From assembly GCA_052061695.1 (NCBI GenBank), contig JBPZEY010000006.1: 64,000 nucleotides of DNA. The stretch is one strand, 5' to 3'. A program made the position numbers and the translations under genes. Position 1 is the stretch's first letter; every line of letters begins with the position of its first letter. This DNA is from Alkalicoccus luteus (GTDB lineage Bacteria > Bacillota > Bacilli > Bacillales > Salisediminibacteriaceae). The notes beneath the pieces were generated by a model. It had not been told where the DNA came from and did no database searches. It saw nothing but the letters and a program-made list of their open reading frames with translations. Shown here piece by piece: positions 8,418 through 16,247 of the stretch.

Positions 8418-8447
8418 GACTGCTGACGTTTTTTTCAGCAGTCTTTA
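8418..8447 (+). terminator. terminator after signal peptidase I
   Basis: GACTGCTGA pairs with TCAGCAGTC around CGTTTTTTT, followed by TTTAT. Confidence 0.7.
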
Positions 8448-8499
8448 TCATGCACGCAAGGCAAAGGCCTTAAAGAGCATCAATTGCGATCATACGCGC

Positions 8500-8533
8500 A
8501 AAAAAAAGCCCGTCCTATCAACCGGACGGGCTT
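8500..8533 (-). terminator. terminator of the BCCT transporter gene
   Basis: On the minus strand AAGCCCGTCC pairs with GGACGGGCTT and is followed by seven T, 8 bases after the stop codon. Confidence 0.88.
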
Positions 8534-8540
8534 ACGTGTG

Positions 8541-10058
8541 TTATTGACGTCTTTTCGCGGCTTCTGCATCGAGTGCTTTGCGCTCGATTTGCAATGCTTT
8601 AATCAGAGAGAAAGCCATTAAGATCATAATAATCGAGAACGGAAGCGCTGCAATAATCATCGCGTTCTCCAATGCCTGCAGTCCACCTGTGAATAGCAGA
8701 ATAGATGCAGTAATTGAAAGCATCAGACCCCAGACCAGCTTCACCGATTTAGGCGGTGTGAGGGAACCATTCGTTGTCTGCATACCGAGAATGAACGTTC
8801 CGGAGTCTGCAGAAGTAATGAAGAAGGTTGCGATCAGCGTTATTGCGATCACAGACATCACTGCACCAAGTGGATAATTATCAAGAACCCCGAAGAGGGC
8901 TTCTTCTGTTGCAAGCTCAGAAATAGCAGCGACTCCATTCGTTTCAAGGAAGATGGCAGATCCGCCAAAAATTGAAAACCATAGAAAGCCGACTACAGAA
9001 GGAACAAGCAGAACACCTAAAACGAATTCCCGAAGCGTTCGACCTTTCGATACGCGGGCTATAAAGGATCCAACAAATGGTGCCCAGGATATCCACCATG
9101 CCCAGTAGAAGATTGTCCAGCCGTCAATCCAGGCTCTCTCATCTTCATCAAAAGGCGAAATTCGGAAGCTCATGCTCGGCAGCTGCTGAATATACGTGCC
9201 GATGGTATTCGTGAACAAATTTAAGTTGAACAATGTTGGTCCGAAAATGAAAAGGAAGAAAAAGAGCGTAAATGCAAGAATCATATTTACGTTTGAGAGA
9301 ATCTTGATCCCCCGATTCAATCCTGTGTAAGCCGAAATCATAAATAGGACGGTAACGGCGATAATAATTAGAAATTGCGCCGTGAAATTCGTATCGATAC
9401 CGAGCAAAAAGGCGAGACCGCCGTTAATCTGCACTGCACCAAAACCGAGTGTGCCCGCCACCCCGACGACTGTCGCGGTTACAGCAATAATGTCTACTGT
9501 ATGGCCTGCAGGGCCTCTTGAATATTTCCCCATCACCGGTTCCAGTGTAGCACTGATCAAACCTGGCGCATTTTTTCTGAACTTAAAGTAGGCAAGTGCC
9601 ATCGCTACCACTGTATAGATACCCCAGGCATGAACACCCCAATGGAAAAAGGAGTAGCGCATAGATTCAAGAATGGCAGAATCCGATCCGGTTTCTGCTG
9701 TTGGTGCATCCACCATAAAGTGCGAAATAGGTTCTGCGGCTCCCCAGAACACGAGGCCGATCCCCATGCCTGCACTAAAGAGCATAGCGAACCAGGTTAA
9801 GTAATTGTAATCCGGTTTATCATCCGGCTTACCAAGTTTAATTTTTCCGTATGGACTGACGATGATAAAGGCACAAACTAAAACGAATCCCGTAACAGCA
9901 AGCAAATAGTACCAGCCGAGGTTGTCGGAGATCAGACCTCGAAGTGCCCCGCTTCGGGCTTCAAATGCTTCGGGAATGGCGACACCGAGTACAACGAATA
10001 CTAATAGTATAGCTAAAGCAACCCAAAAAACGATTGTGAGCTTTTTCAACTCTCTCAC
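8541..10058 (-). CDS. BCCT-family transporter, likely glycine betaine uptake (OpuD-like)
   Basis: A 12-helix sodium-coupled transporter of the betaine/choline/carnitine family, which imports compatible solutes during osmotic stress. The family signatures are clear: GMGIGLVFWGAAEPISHF near residue 90 and the Trp-rich helix TIFYWAWWISWAPFVGSFIARVSKGRT near residue 320. Its 505 residues are close to B. subtilis OpuD. The GTG at 10058 has GAGGAG only about 3-7 bases upstream, and a TTG three codons later (10050) is an alternative start. A SigB-like promoter sits 26 bases upstream. Betaine as substrate is inferred, as choline or ectoine carriers share the fold. Confidence 0.88.
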   Translation of the reverse strand: MRELKKLTIVFWVALAILLVFVVLGVAIPEAFEARSGALRGLISDNLGWYYLLAVTGFVLVCAFIIVSPYGKIKLGKPDDKPDYNYLTWFAMLFSAGMGIGLVFWGAAEPISHFMVDAPTAETGSDSAILESMRYSFFHWGVHAWGIYTVVAMALAYFKFRKNAPGLISATLEPVMGKYSRGPAGHTVDIIAVTATVVGVAGTLGFGAVQINGGLAFLLGIDTNFTAQFLIIIAVTVLFMISAYTGLNRGIKILSNVNMILAFTLFFFLFIFGPTLFNLNLFTNTIGTYIQQLPSMSFRISPFDEDERAWIDGWTIFYWAWWISWAPFVGSFIARVSKGRTLREFVLGVLLVPSVVGFLWFSIFGGSAIFLETNGVAAISELATEEALFGVLDNYPLGAVMSVIAITLIATFFITSADSGTFILGMQTTNGSLTPPKSVKLVWGLMLSITASILLFTGGLQALENAMIIAALPFSIIMILMAFSLIKALQIERKALDAEAAKRRQ

Positions 10059-10083
10059 CTCTCCTCTCTAGTCATAATGGTAT

Positions 10084-10108
10084 ATACCCTAATCCGTTTA
10101 ATAAAAAC
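10084..10108 (-). promoter_or_regulatory. candidate SigB promoter for the BCCT gene
   Basis: Read on the minus strand, GTTTTT and GGGTAT are separated by 13 bases, close to the SigB consensus GTTTAA-N12-15-GGGTAT. The element ends 26 bases before the start codon. A SigA reading (TTGTTT, 18 bases, TATATA) overlaps it. General-stress control of osmolyte uptake would make sense in Bacillus. Confidence 0.5.
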
Positions 10109-10501
10109 AACGTTCCCTCCTTGAGAGACCGTTCACGCACAATTACCAACTATACAATAAATCACTGCAAATTTGCAAGAAGCGGAAGCTGGATTATGAA
10201 TGATTTATAGGTGAAAGCGGTGACTTTTCATTAGGACGGTTGAGAGTATGGTTTCAACTTTACTAGGCGGTTTCTTTTATCAGCTGGACCTTCGTGCTGA
10301 ATGTCCAGCTGATAAAAGAAAGGAAAAACAGCGATACAGGTTTTCGCACATGATTCTGCTTTATGATTTCATGAGTGAAAATGACGCGATTGACTAAAGG
10401 CGCATGAAACAGAGTCTTAGCAAATACGAAGCTGATTCGCTCGGATTTTGTTAACCAGTCTTCTTTTTCGTGTCGATAAAGAAAGAGCAGGTACGGTTCG
10501 C
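10109..10501. other. intergenic region between BCCT and GntR genes
   Basis: Both flanking genes run on the minus strand. No coding frame with a ribosome site is visible. The stretch holds a perfect 19-bp inverted repeat (10271-10321) and a cre-like sequence TGAAAGCGGTGACT at 10212-10225 that matches the CcpA consensus at 13 of 14 positions. No U-tract terminator is evident for the GntR gene. Confidence 0.6.
10271..10321. repeat. perfect 19-bp inverted repeat, 13-base loop
   Basis: The arms 10271-10289 and 10303-10321 are exact reverse complements, rich in A/T at the base and GC at the tip (CAGCTGGAC). Neither side is followed by a T-run, so it does not look like an ordinary terminator. Confidence 0.85.
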
Positions 10502-11218
10502 TTATGACCGTCCTGCCATTATTGTAAATTTGTATTCATCACTTTTAAAGTGAATCTCCGTATATTCAAAAACAGTTTCATCATAAAGACGTGAGAATAA
10601 ATGTACTTTAATAATCGGAATATGTTCCTTCATTTGCAGCAGTTCACGTATTGACTGGTCGGGAAGGATCGGAATCACTTCCTGGAAGCTCTCCTTAATG
10701 CGAAGCTTCTTAACCTGTTCAACGTAAGCATATTTTGAGCCTTTCATCGTTTCATAAGATAGCTCGGGGAAGAGGGACAGCGGCATATAGGTATCCTCCA
10801 CAACGAGCGGCTTATCATCGACCCAGCGCTGTCTGCGAATGTAGTAAACCTGTTCACCTTCCTCTAAACCGAGAATCTGACGAATGCGGCTGTCAGGCTC
10901 GGTAACAGAAAACTGAAGAACTTTGTTCCAGGTTGTTTTATTTAACGCCTCCATTTCCTCCGTAAAACCTTGAAGGGCGTATATATTATGTTCAAATTTA
11001 TTTTCTGTTACATACGTACCGCTTCCCTGCACTTTATACAGCAGCTCCTCCTGAACGAGCTGCTTAATAGCTTGCCGGATAGTCACTCTGCTGGCGCCGA
11101 ACCGCTCCGACAGCTTGGCTTCGGTAGGAATAGCATCTCCCTGCTTCCATACACCTTTTGTAATTTCCTCTTTCATGCGAGCAGCAATTTGTTTGTAGAG
11201 AGGGGATGTACCTCGCAT
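10502..11218 (-). CDS. GntR/HutC-family transcriptional regulator with UTRA domain
   Basis: The 238-residue protein has an N-terminal winged helix (about 1-75; EAKLSERFGASRVTIRQAIKQL is the recognition region) and a C-terminal UTRA ligand-binding domain (about 95-235) typical of sugar-phosphate responsive repressors. It is divergent from malA, so it probably controls the maltose-phosphate genes. The shared region contains a promoter and a perfect 10-bp palindrome at the likely operator. The B. subtilis malA operon instead has the RpiR-type activator GlvR, so this locus would use a different regulator class. The ligand is not known. Confidence 0.88.
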   Translation of the reverse strand: MRGTSPLYKQIAARMKEEITKGVWKQGDAIPTEAKLSERFGASRVTIRQAIKQLVQEELLYKVQGSGTYVTENKFEHNIYALQGFTEEMEALNKTTWNKVLQFSVTEPDSRIRQILGLEEGEQVYYIRRQRWVDDKPLVVEDTYMPLSLFPELSYETMKGSKYAYVEQVKKLRIKESFQEVIPILPDQSIRELLQMKEHIPIIKVHLFSRLYDETVFEYTEIHFKSDEYKFTIMAGRS

Positions 11219-11304
11219 ATAGCAAAAACCTCCGTTTCCAGCTTACTCTGACAAGTTGTCGTTTTACGTGTATATGTCATGTATAGACAATTTTATAGCA
11301 AAGG

Positions 11305-11333
11305 TTGACGTCCCGTCTATATTGTATTATATT
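11305..11333 (+). promoter_or_regulatory. SigA-type promoter for malA
   Basis: TTGACG at 11305-11310 and TATATT at 11328-11333 are 17 bases apart. Transcription should start near 11340, inside the palindrome described next. Confidence 0.65.
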
Positions 11334-11357
11334 TGTATTAAATAAAATAATACAAAT
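11331..11357. promoter_or_regulatory. putative operator of the GntR-family regulator
   Basis: The arms ATTTGTATTA (11331-11340) and TAATACAAAT (11348-11357) form a perfect 10-bp inverted repeat with a 7-base centre. It overlaps the -10 and the expected start of malA transcription. A related half site, AAATACAAAT, follows at 11359-11368. Position and symmetry suggest repressor binding, but no experiment supports it. Confidence 0.5.
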
Positions 11358-11386
11358 GAAATACAAATAAACGGAGGTAGATTTAA

Positions 11387-12712
11387 ATGAAAAAACAACG
11401 TCTCGTTGTAGCAGGTGCGGGAAGCACTTACACACTGGGAATGATTATGAGCTTGATTGAGGAAAAGGAGCATTTTCCGCTGCAGTCCATTATCTTTTAC
11501 GATACAGACGAAGCACGTCAGGAGAAAAATGCCCGCGCTGCGCAAGTGATTTTGCAAGATAAGTATCCTGAGCTGGAATCCTTCAGCTGGACTACAGATA
11601 AAAAAGAAGCATTTGAACAGGCAGATTTTGTTTTCGTCCAGATTCGTACAGGCGGCTTAAAGATGAGAGAGTTGGATGAGCAGATTCCGCTTAAGCATGG
11701 CGTTGTCGGGCAGGAGACATGCGGACCAGGCGGGATGGCATATGGCCTTCGTTCCATCGGAGACATGATTGATCTCGTTCGGGATATCCGTTCCTATGCA
11801 CCGGAGGCCTGGGTGCTGAACTATACGAACCCGGCGGCGATTGTGGCAGAAGCACTTCGAAGAGAATTTCCGGATGATAAGAAGCTGCTGAATATCTGCG
11901 ATATGCCGGCTGCGATTATGGTCAGCTACGCCAAAATTCTTGGAAAAGAAATTTGGGATCTCGTACCGGAGTATTTTGGACTCAATCACTTTGGCTGGTT
12001 TACAGACATTTATGATAAAGAAGGCAACCGCCTTACAGACGATATTAAACGTGCAATTACAGAGGACGGTTTCCTGCCGGAAGACTCAGAAATCGTAAAT
12101 GATCCGTCCTGGATTAAGACATTTAAACAGGTGGAGATTATGCTGAACGATTTTCCAGAGTATCTGCCTAATACGTACTTGCAGTATTACCTGTATCCGT
12201 CCGATATGGCGTCAAAGGACGATGTGACGAATACGAGAGCCCGGCAAGTCATAAACGGCAGAGAAAAGCGCGTGCATGAACTGGCGGACCAGCTGATTGC
12301 AGATAATACGACAGCGAACGCGGACCTCGAGGTTGATATTCACGGATGTTACATGATCCGGGTCGCTGCTTCTCTCGCCTATAACAACCGTGACACGTTT
12401 ATTGTGATAACAGAGAATAATGGCATTATTTCCAATATGCCTGCAGATGCCATGGTGGAAGTACCTGCGTTGCTCACGAGCGATGGACCGAAGCCAATGG
12501 CGGTTGGAGAAATCCCGCGTTTTTATAAAGGATTAATGGAAGGACAGCTCGCTTTTGAGCAGCTCGTCGTCGACGCCTATTATGAAAAGAGCTACAACAG
12601 ACTGCTGCAGGCCTTAACACTGAACCGGACAGTTGTTGATACACCGACTGCGCGGAATATTCTGGACGATTTGATCGAAGCGAATCAGGGGTATTGGCCG
12701 GAACTTTTATAA
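11387..12712 (+). CDS. malA: 6-phospho-alpha-glucosidase (glycoside hydrolase family 4)
   Basis: Hydrolyses maltose-6-phosphate and related phospho-alpha-glucosides using NAD and Mn2+ through a redox-elimination mechanism. The nucleotide loop VVAGAGSTYTLGM is at the N-terminus. The metal ligands are Cys171 in CDMP and His201 in GLNHFGW. The 441-residue length equals the B. subtilis MalA (GlvA) form. The start ATG has ACGGAGG 11 bases upstream. It is transcribed with the malP permease 36 bases later, which delivers its phosphorylated substrate. The family assignment is very secure. Confidence 0.96.
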   Translation: MKKQRLVVAGAGSTYTLGMIMSLIEEKEHFPLQSIIFYDTDEARQEKNARAAQVILQDKYPELESFSWTTDKKEAFEQADFVFVQIRTGGLKMRELDEQIPLKHGVVGQETCGPGGMAYGLRSIGDMIDLVRDIRSYAPEAWVLNYTNPAAIVAEALRREFPDDKKLLNICDMPAAIMVSYAKILGKEIWDLVPEYFGLNHFGWFTDIYDKEGNRLTDDIKRAITEDGFLPEDSEIVNDPSWIKTFKQVEIMLNDFPEYLPNTYLQYYLYPSDMASKDDVTNTRARQVINGREKRVHELADQLIADNTTANADLEVDIHGCYMIRVAASLAYNNRDTFIVITENNGIISNMPADAMVEVPALLTSDGPKPMAVGEIPRFYKGLMEGQLAFEQLVVDAYYEKSYNRLLQALTLNRTVVDTPTARNILDDLIEANQGYWPELL

Positions 12713-12748
12713 GCTCCAGTGCAAGGATTAAAAAAAGGAGGATCCTGA

Positions 12749-14293
12749 ATGTTCAGTTTTGCAGGATTACAAAAATTTGGCAAATCGCTTATGGTGCCGG
12801 TGGCCCTGCTTCCGGCAGCAGGCATTCTGCTTGGAATCGGAGCGGCTCTCACGGGCCCGCTTGCTGACACGCTGACCTTCCTGCAGGCAGATGCTGTACA
12901 GGCAGCTGGTGCGGGTATGAATACGATCGGGCTTAGTATTTTTGAAAATCTGCCGATCATCTTTGCTCTCGGAGTTGCAATCGGTCTTTCAGGAGGATCA
13001 GGGATAGCAGCTCTGGCAGCTTTGCTTGGATATGTCATCATGAATAATACGATTTCACTCGTGCTGGGGATTACGCCGGAGATGGCGGAACAATCTGGTG
13101 AATATGGCATGGCAGTAGGGATCCCTACGCTGGAAACCGGGGTGCTCGGCGGGATTGTAGTCGGGCTGACGGCCGTTTGGGTGCACTCAAAATTTAAGCG
13201 GTTTCAGCCGCCGGAAGTACTCGGATTTTTTGCGGGGGACAGATCAGTAGGAATTGTTATGGTGTTTGTTTCGATCGGACTTGCATTTATCATGATGGCG
13301 ATCTGGCCGCCAATTCAATCGGTGATTGATGCAACAGCTAATGTTATTGCTTCCGATGCGACCAATCCATTGTACATTGGGCTGTACGGCTTTTTAGAAC
13401 GGGTACTTATTCCAACAGGACTTCACCACATCTGGTATGCGCCATTTTTGTGGTTCGGACTTGGAGGAACCCAGGAAGTCGGCGGTCAGCTTGTTTCAGG
13501 TGATCAATATATCTTCCTGGCCCAAGTAGCAGAAGGTGTCGATGTAACAGCAGGTCGTTTTATGGCAGGCAAATTCCCTGTTATCATGTTCGGGCTGCTC
13601 GGTGCGGCACTGGCGATGTACCGTTGTGCTGACAAGAAAAACCAGCCAGTCGTGAAAGGGATGCTGATCGCAGCAGCTGGTACCGCGTTTCTGACGGGCA
13701 TCACCGAGCCAATCGAATTTACATTCTTGTTCGTGGCTCCCGTCCTGTTTGTGATTCATGCGCTCCTGGCAGGCGTCAGTTTTGCGGTGGCATACATGCT
13801 TGATGTGAATCTCGGCTGGGCTGGAGGATCCGGACTGATTGATTATGTACTAGTCAATATATTGCCTGGCACGAACAACTGGTGGATGAACATCGTAATG
13901 GGAATCGTCTTCTTTTTCGTTTACTACTTCCTGTTCTCTTACGTCATTAAAAAATGGGACATTGCGACCCCTGGCCGGGGCGGTTCTGAAGCGAAGCTTT
14001 ATACGCGTAAAGACTTCAATGAGAAGAAGCAGAGCGGCGAAAAAGAGTATCAGAAAACAGCTGCCTCTATTCTTGAAGCGCTTGGCGGAGAAACGAATAT
14101 CGATCACGTCGATGCCTGCTTTACGAGACTCCGGGTTACCGTTAAGGAACCGGAGAAAATCGACGAAGCAGAGCTTAAAGCTCTCGGCGCAGCAGGTGTG
14201 ATGAAGTACAATAAGAATATTCAAGCCGTCTTCGGCGGGAAATCGGATTTATACAAAAATGAAATAAATGATTTGATGGAAGCTGAAGGCTGA
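12749..14293 (+). CDS. malP: PTS alpha-glucoside (maltose)-specific EIICB component
   Basis: Imports and phosphorylates maltose or similar alpha-glucosides. The EIIC membrane part (about residues 1-400, ten or more helices) opens with FAGLQKFGKSLMVPVALLP. The C-terminal EIIB domain (about 430-514) carries the phospho-acceptor Cys in DACFTRLRVTV. No EIIA domain is fused or encoded next to it, so an EIIA from another system must phosphorylate it, as known for B. subtilis MalP. AAAAGGAGG precedes the ATG. A strong hairpin follows the stop. Confidence 0.94.
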   Translation: MFSFAGLQKFGKSLMVPVALLPAAGILLGIGAALTGPLADTLTFLQADAVQAAGAGMNTIGLSIFENLPIIFALGVAIGLSGGSGIAALAALLGYVIMNNTISLVLGITPEMAEQSGEYGMAVGIPTLETGVLGGIVVGLTAVWVHSKFKRFQPPEVLGFFAGDRSVGIVMVFVSIGLAFIMMAIWPPIQSVIDATANVIASDATNPLYIGLYGFLERVLIPTGLHHIWYAPFLWFGLGGTQEVGGQLVSGDQYIFLAQVAEGVDVTAGRFMAGKFPVIMFGLLGAALAMYRCADKKNQPVVKGMLIAAAGTAFLTGITEPIEFTFLFVAPVLFVIHALLAGVSFAVAYMLDVNLGWAGGSGLIDYVLVNILPGTNNWWMNIVMGIVFFFVYYFLFSYVIKKWDIATPGRGGSEAKLYTRKDFNEKKQSGEKEYQKTAASILEALGGETNIDHVDACFTRLRVTVKEPEKIDEAELKALGAAGVMKYNKNIQAVFGGKSDLYKNEINDLMEAEG

Positions 14294-14297
14294 TCAG

Positions 14298-14352
14298 AAT
14301 CCCCTCCTTTTTCTGCAGGAATATGTACATGCAGATGAGGAGGGGATTTTTT
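14298..14352 (+). terminator. terminator after malP that overlaps the amidase ribosome site
   Basis: The arm 14298-14308 (AATCCCCTCCT) pairs perfectly with 14338-14348 (AGGAGGGGATT), with an inner TCTGCA/TGCAGA stem, then TTTT. The 3' arm contains the GAGGAGG ribosome site of the following gene. Confidence 0.85.
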
Positions 14353-15022
14353 GAGAATGACACAACCGAAACTTGCAACGCATTCTGAACGATCGTACAG
14401 CAGCGGGCACGCGCCAAAGCGGATAACCATTCATCACAGCGGAACTGCAGGCGGCAGTGCAGCTGCATTTGCCCGCTATCATGTGGAAACATTAGGGTGG
14501 CCAGGGATCGGCTATCATTTTGTGATCGAAAGGTCCGGAGAGATTATCCAGTGCCATGATGAAACGATCCGCAGCTATCACGTAGCTGGCCATAATACGG
14601 GAAATATCGGAATCTGCCTGACTGGCAACGGGGCGTTCACCGCTCAGCAGAAGGAGCAGTTGAAAAAACTGGTTCGATTCCTCCAGCAGAAGTGGAGTAT
14701 TGCCGGAACCGATGTTCGCGGACATCGGGAGCTTCCGCGTCAGCATACGCAATGTCCTGGGTTCTCCGTCTCTGAGCTAAGACGGGAGCTGAAGGGAATG
14801 GAGATCGTGCGGTATGGTGCAAGAGGAGAAGCAGTCATAAGGCTTCAAGAGAAGCTGATGAGATCCGGGTATTCACTGCCGGCATTTGGAGCAGATGGCT
14901 GGTTTGGAAGAGAAACAGAGGCGGCTGTCAAACAGTTTCAGCAGGACCAGTCTATAGTAACAGACGGGATAGCCGGTCCAATTACGTGGAGAAGGCTGCG
15001 GCAGGGGATGGGTGAAACGTAA
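14351..15022 (+). CDS. N-acetylmuramoyl-L-alanine amidase with peptidoglycan-binding domain
   Basis: The N-terminal amidase_2/PGRP domain (about 20-145) has zinc-site motifs ITIHHSG, HNTGNIGICL and HTQCPG, and cuts the bond between muramic acid and the stem peptide. A PG_binding_1 domain (about 155-220; GARGEAVIRLQEKLMRSGY, DGWFGRETEAAVKQFQ) anchors it to the wall. No signal peptide is seen in 223 residues, as in phage-type or prophage-derived XlyA/BlyA relatives. The TTG start at 14351 is chosen because GAGGAGG at 14337-14343 is 7 bases away; ATG 14357 is the alternative. No phage genes surround it. Confidence 0.87.
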   Translation: MRMTQPKLATHSERSYSSGHAPKRITIHHSGTAGGSAAAFARYHVETLGWPGIGYHFVIERSGEIIQCHDETIRSYHVAGHNTGNIGICLTGNGAFTAQQKEQLKKLVRFLQQKWSIAGTDVRGHRELPRQHTQCPGFSVSELRRELKGMEIVRYGARGEAVIRLQEKLMRSGYSLPAFGADGWFGRETEAAVKQFQQDQSIVTDGIAGPITWRRLRQGMGET

Positions 15023-15080
15023 CGTCCTCTGAGGAAGCGAACGGACGTTTATAAGTGCATAACGATGCAGTCAACGAAAC

Positions 15081-15119
15081 AAAAAAAGAGCGGCTCTCCG
15101 CAGAGGGCCGCTCTTTTTT
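15081..15119. terminator. bidirectional terminator between convergent amidase and membrane-protein genes
   Basis: AAAAAAGAGCGGC pairs with GCCGCTCTTTTTT around a CTCCGCAGAG tip. Confidence 0.88.
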
Positions 15120-15130
15120 GCTTGTGCAGG

Positions 15131-15382
15131 TTATTCGTCTTCAGGTTTCGTCTTCTGCCCGCGGGCCAGGTTTACGAAGAAAGCAATTGTCCGGTAAATA
15201 CCAAACAGAAGTACTGCGGACATTAAAGAGCCTGCCATATATCCTGCCGTGAAGTTACGGCGGAGAAACCACTCTTCATTCATACCGACGAAAATACCGA
15301 CTGCCACCGAAATAAGCAGCAGCGCAGCAACGATTCCATATTCCAGCTTTTTGTCATTGCTTAACGAGTCAAGGAAAGCCAT
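15131..15382 (-). CDS. two-helix membrane protein of unknown function
   Basis: The 83-residue product has two hydrophobic helices (about 17-34 and 46-68) joined by NEEWFLRRNFTAGYM and a charged tail KTKPEDE. The ribosome site GGAGGGG precedes the ATG by about 8 bases. It has its own SigA-type promoter and ends at a terminator, so it is a single-gene unit. I do not recognise a family. Confidence 0.72.
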   Translation of the reverse strand: MAFLDSLSNDKKLEYGIVAALLLISVAVGIFVGMNEEWFLRRNFTAGYMAGSLMSAVLLFGIYRTIAFFVNLARGQKTKPEDE

Positions 15383-15415
15383 AAAAACACCCCTCCAGTC
15401 ATACTGCCTGTCATC

Positions 15416-15444
15416 AGTATAATCCGGAGGAGCGGGACGTGCAA
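15416..15444 (-). promoter_or_regulatory. SigA-type promoter for the 83-residue membrane protein
   Basis: On the minus strand TTGCAC (15444-15439) and TATACT (15421-15416) are exactly 17 bases apart, 34 bases before the start codon. Confidence 0.6.
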
Positions 15445-15445
15445 A

Positions 15446-16093
15446 CTATTTTAAATTTTTTAATGCTTCTCCGACCGGTACATCGCCAGTCATCATTTCA
15501 AAAATGACGTTTTCGGTTTCTTTCAGCGTCAAGGAATTAACCGCCGTAGCAGCAACATCTTCTCTCGGGATAGAACCATCGTAGTTATCAAGCTTGCTCA
15601 CAGCGTGGATTGTACCGCGTGCAGCATCATTCGTGAGAGGCCCCGGACGGATGATGGTATAAACCAGTCCGCTTTCGATCAGATGCTCATCGGCTGCCAG
15701 TTTTGCCTTCATGTAATGTTTTATGTTGTCTGGAGCGTTCTCCGCTTCGTCAGCCATAATCGAACTGATCATCACAAAGCGGGTTACATCGGATTTCTTT
15801 GCTTCATCTACTGCCTGCTGAGCAGCTTTGCGGTCGATAACGTCTGTTTGTTCTTTGCTGGTGTGACCTCCGGAGCCTGCCGTGAAAATCACAGCATCCA
15901 TTCCGTTATAAGCGTGGGAAAAATCCTGTTCAAGATCACCGATCGTTACGTGATCAGCGCCAAGCTCTTCCATATCTTTTCGCTGCTCTTCTTTTCGAAT
16001 CATTGCGTTTACTTCATGCTCCGGGCTCAAACCGAGCATCCGTACCACGTGCCGGCCAATCTGGCCGTTTGCTCCAATAACTAGTACTCGCAT
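15446..16093 (-). CDS. yhfK: YhfK-like NAD(P)-binding atypical SDR oxidoreductase
   Basis: A Rossmann-fold protein of the NmrA/atypical short-chain dehydrogenase group. The dinucleotide loop GANGQIGRHVV is at residues 7-17. MDAVIFTAGSGGHTSKEQTD and YTIIRPGPLTND match B. subtilis YhfK closely. Residues 142-146 (HYMKAK) supply the Tyr-x-x-x-Lys-like pair. Length 215 is normal. Substrate is unknown. GAAGGAGG precedes the ATG. A SigB-like promoter lies 58 bases upstream, suggesting a stress role. Confidence 0.85.
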   Translation of the reverse strand: MRVLVIGANGQIGRHVVRMLGLSPEHEVNAMIRKEEQRKDMEELGADHVTIGDLEQDFSHAYNGMDAVIFTAGSGGHTSKEQTDVIDRKAAQQAVDEAKKSDVTRFVMISSIMADEAENAPDNIKHYMKAKLAADEHLIESGLVYTIIRPGPLTNDAARGTIHAVSKLDNYDGSIPREDVAATAVNSLTLKETENVIFEMMTGDVPVGEALKNLK

Positions 16094-16150
16094 GGGTAGT
16101 GCCTCCTTCGCGTAATCTTCCGGTTCCTGTAATGGGACCTATCAAAGGTT

Positions 16151-16176
16151 CTTCCCAGCCAGTGCGGATGCTAAAC
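16151..16176 (-). promoter_or_regulatory. candidate SigB promoter for the yhfK-like gene
   Basis: On the minus strand GTTTAG and GGGAAG are 14 bases apart, near the SigB consensus. The element ends 58 bases before the start codon. Confidence 0.42.
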
Positions 16177-16247
16177 CTGAGTCACTCTCTGATTGACCAG
16201 GAAAGAAAGGAAGCTTATCATGGATGAAAAGAGGAGGGTCCCAATTG

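Noticed and set aside
14351..15022. Prophage lysis gene
   Set aside because: The amidase resembles phage endolysins, but no holin, terminase, integrase or structural genes are adjacent. It is more safely called a chromosomal amidase.
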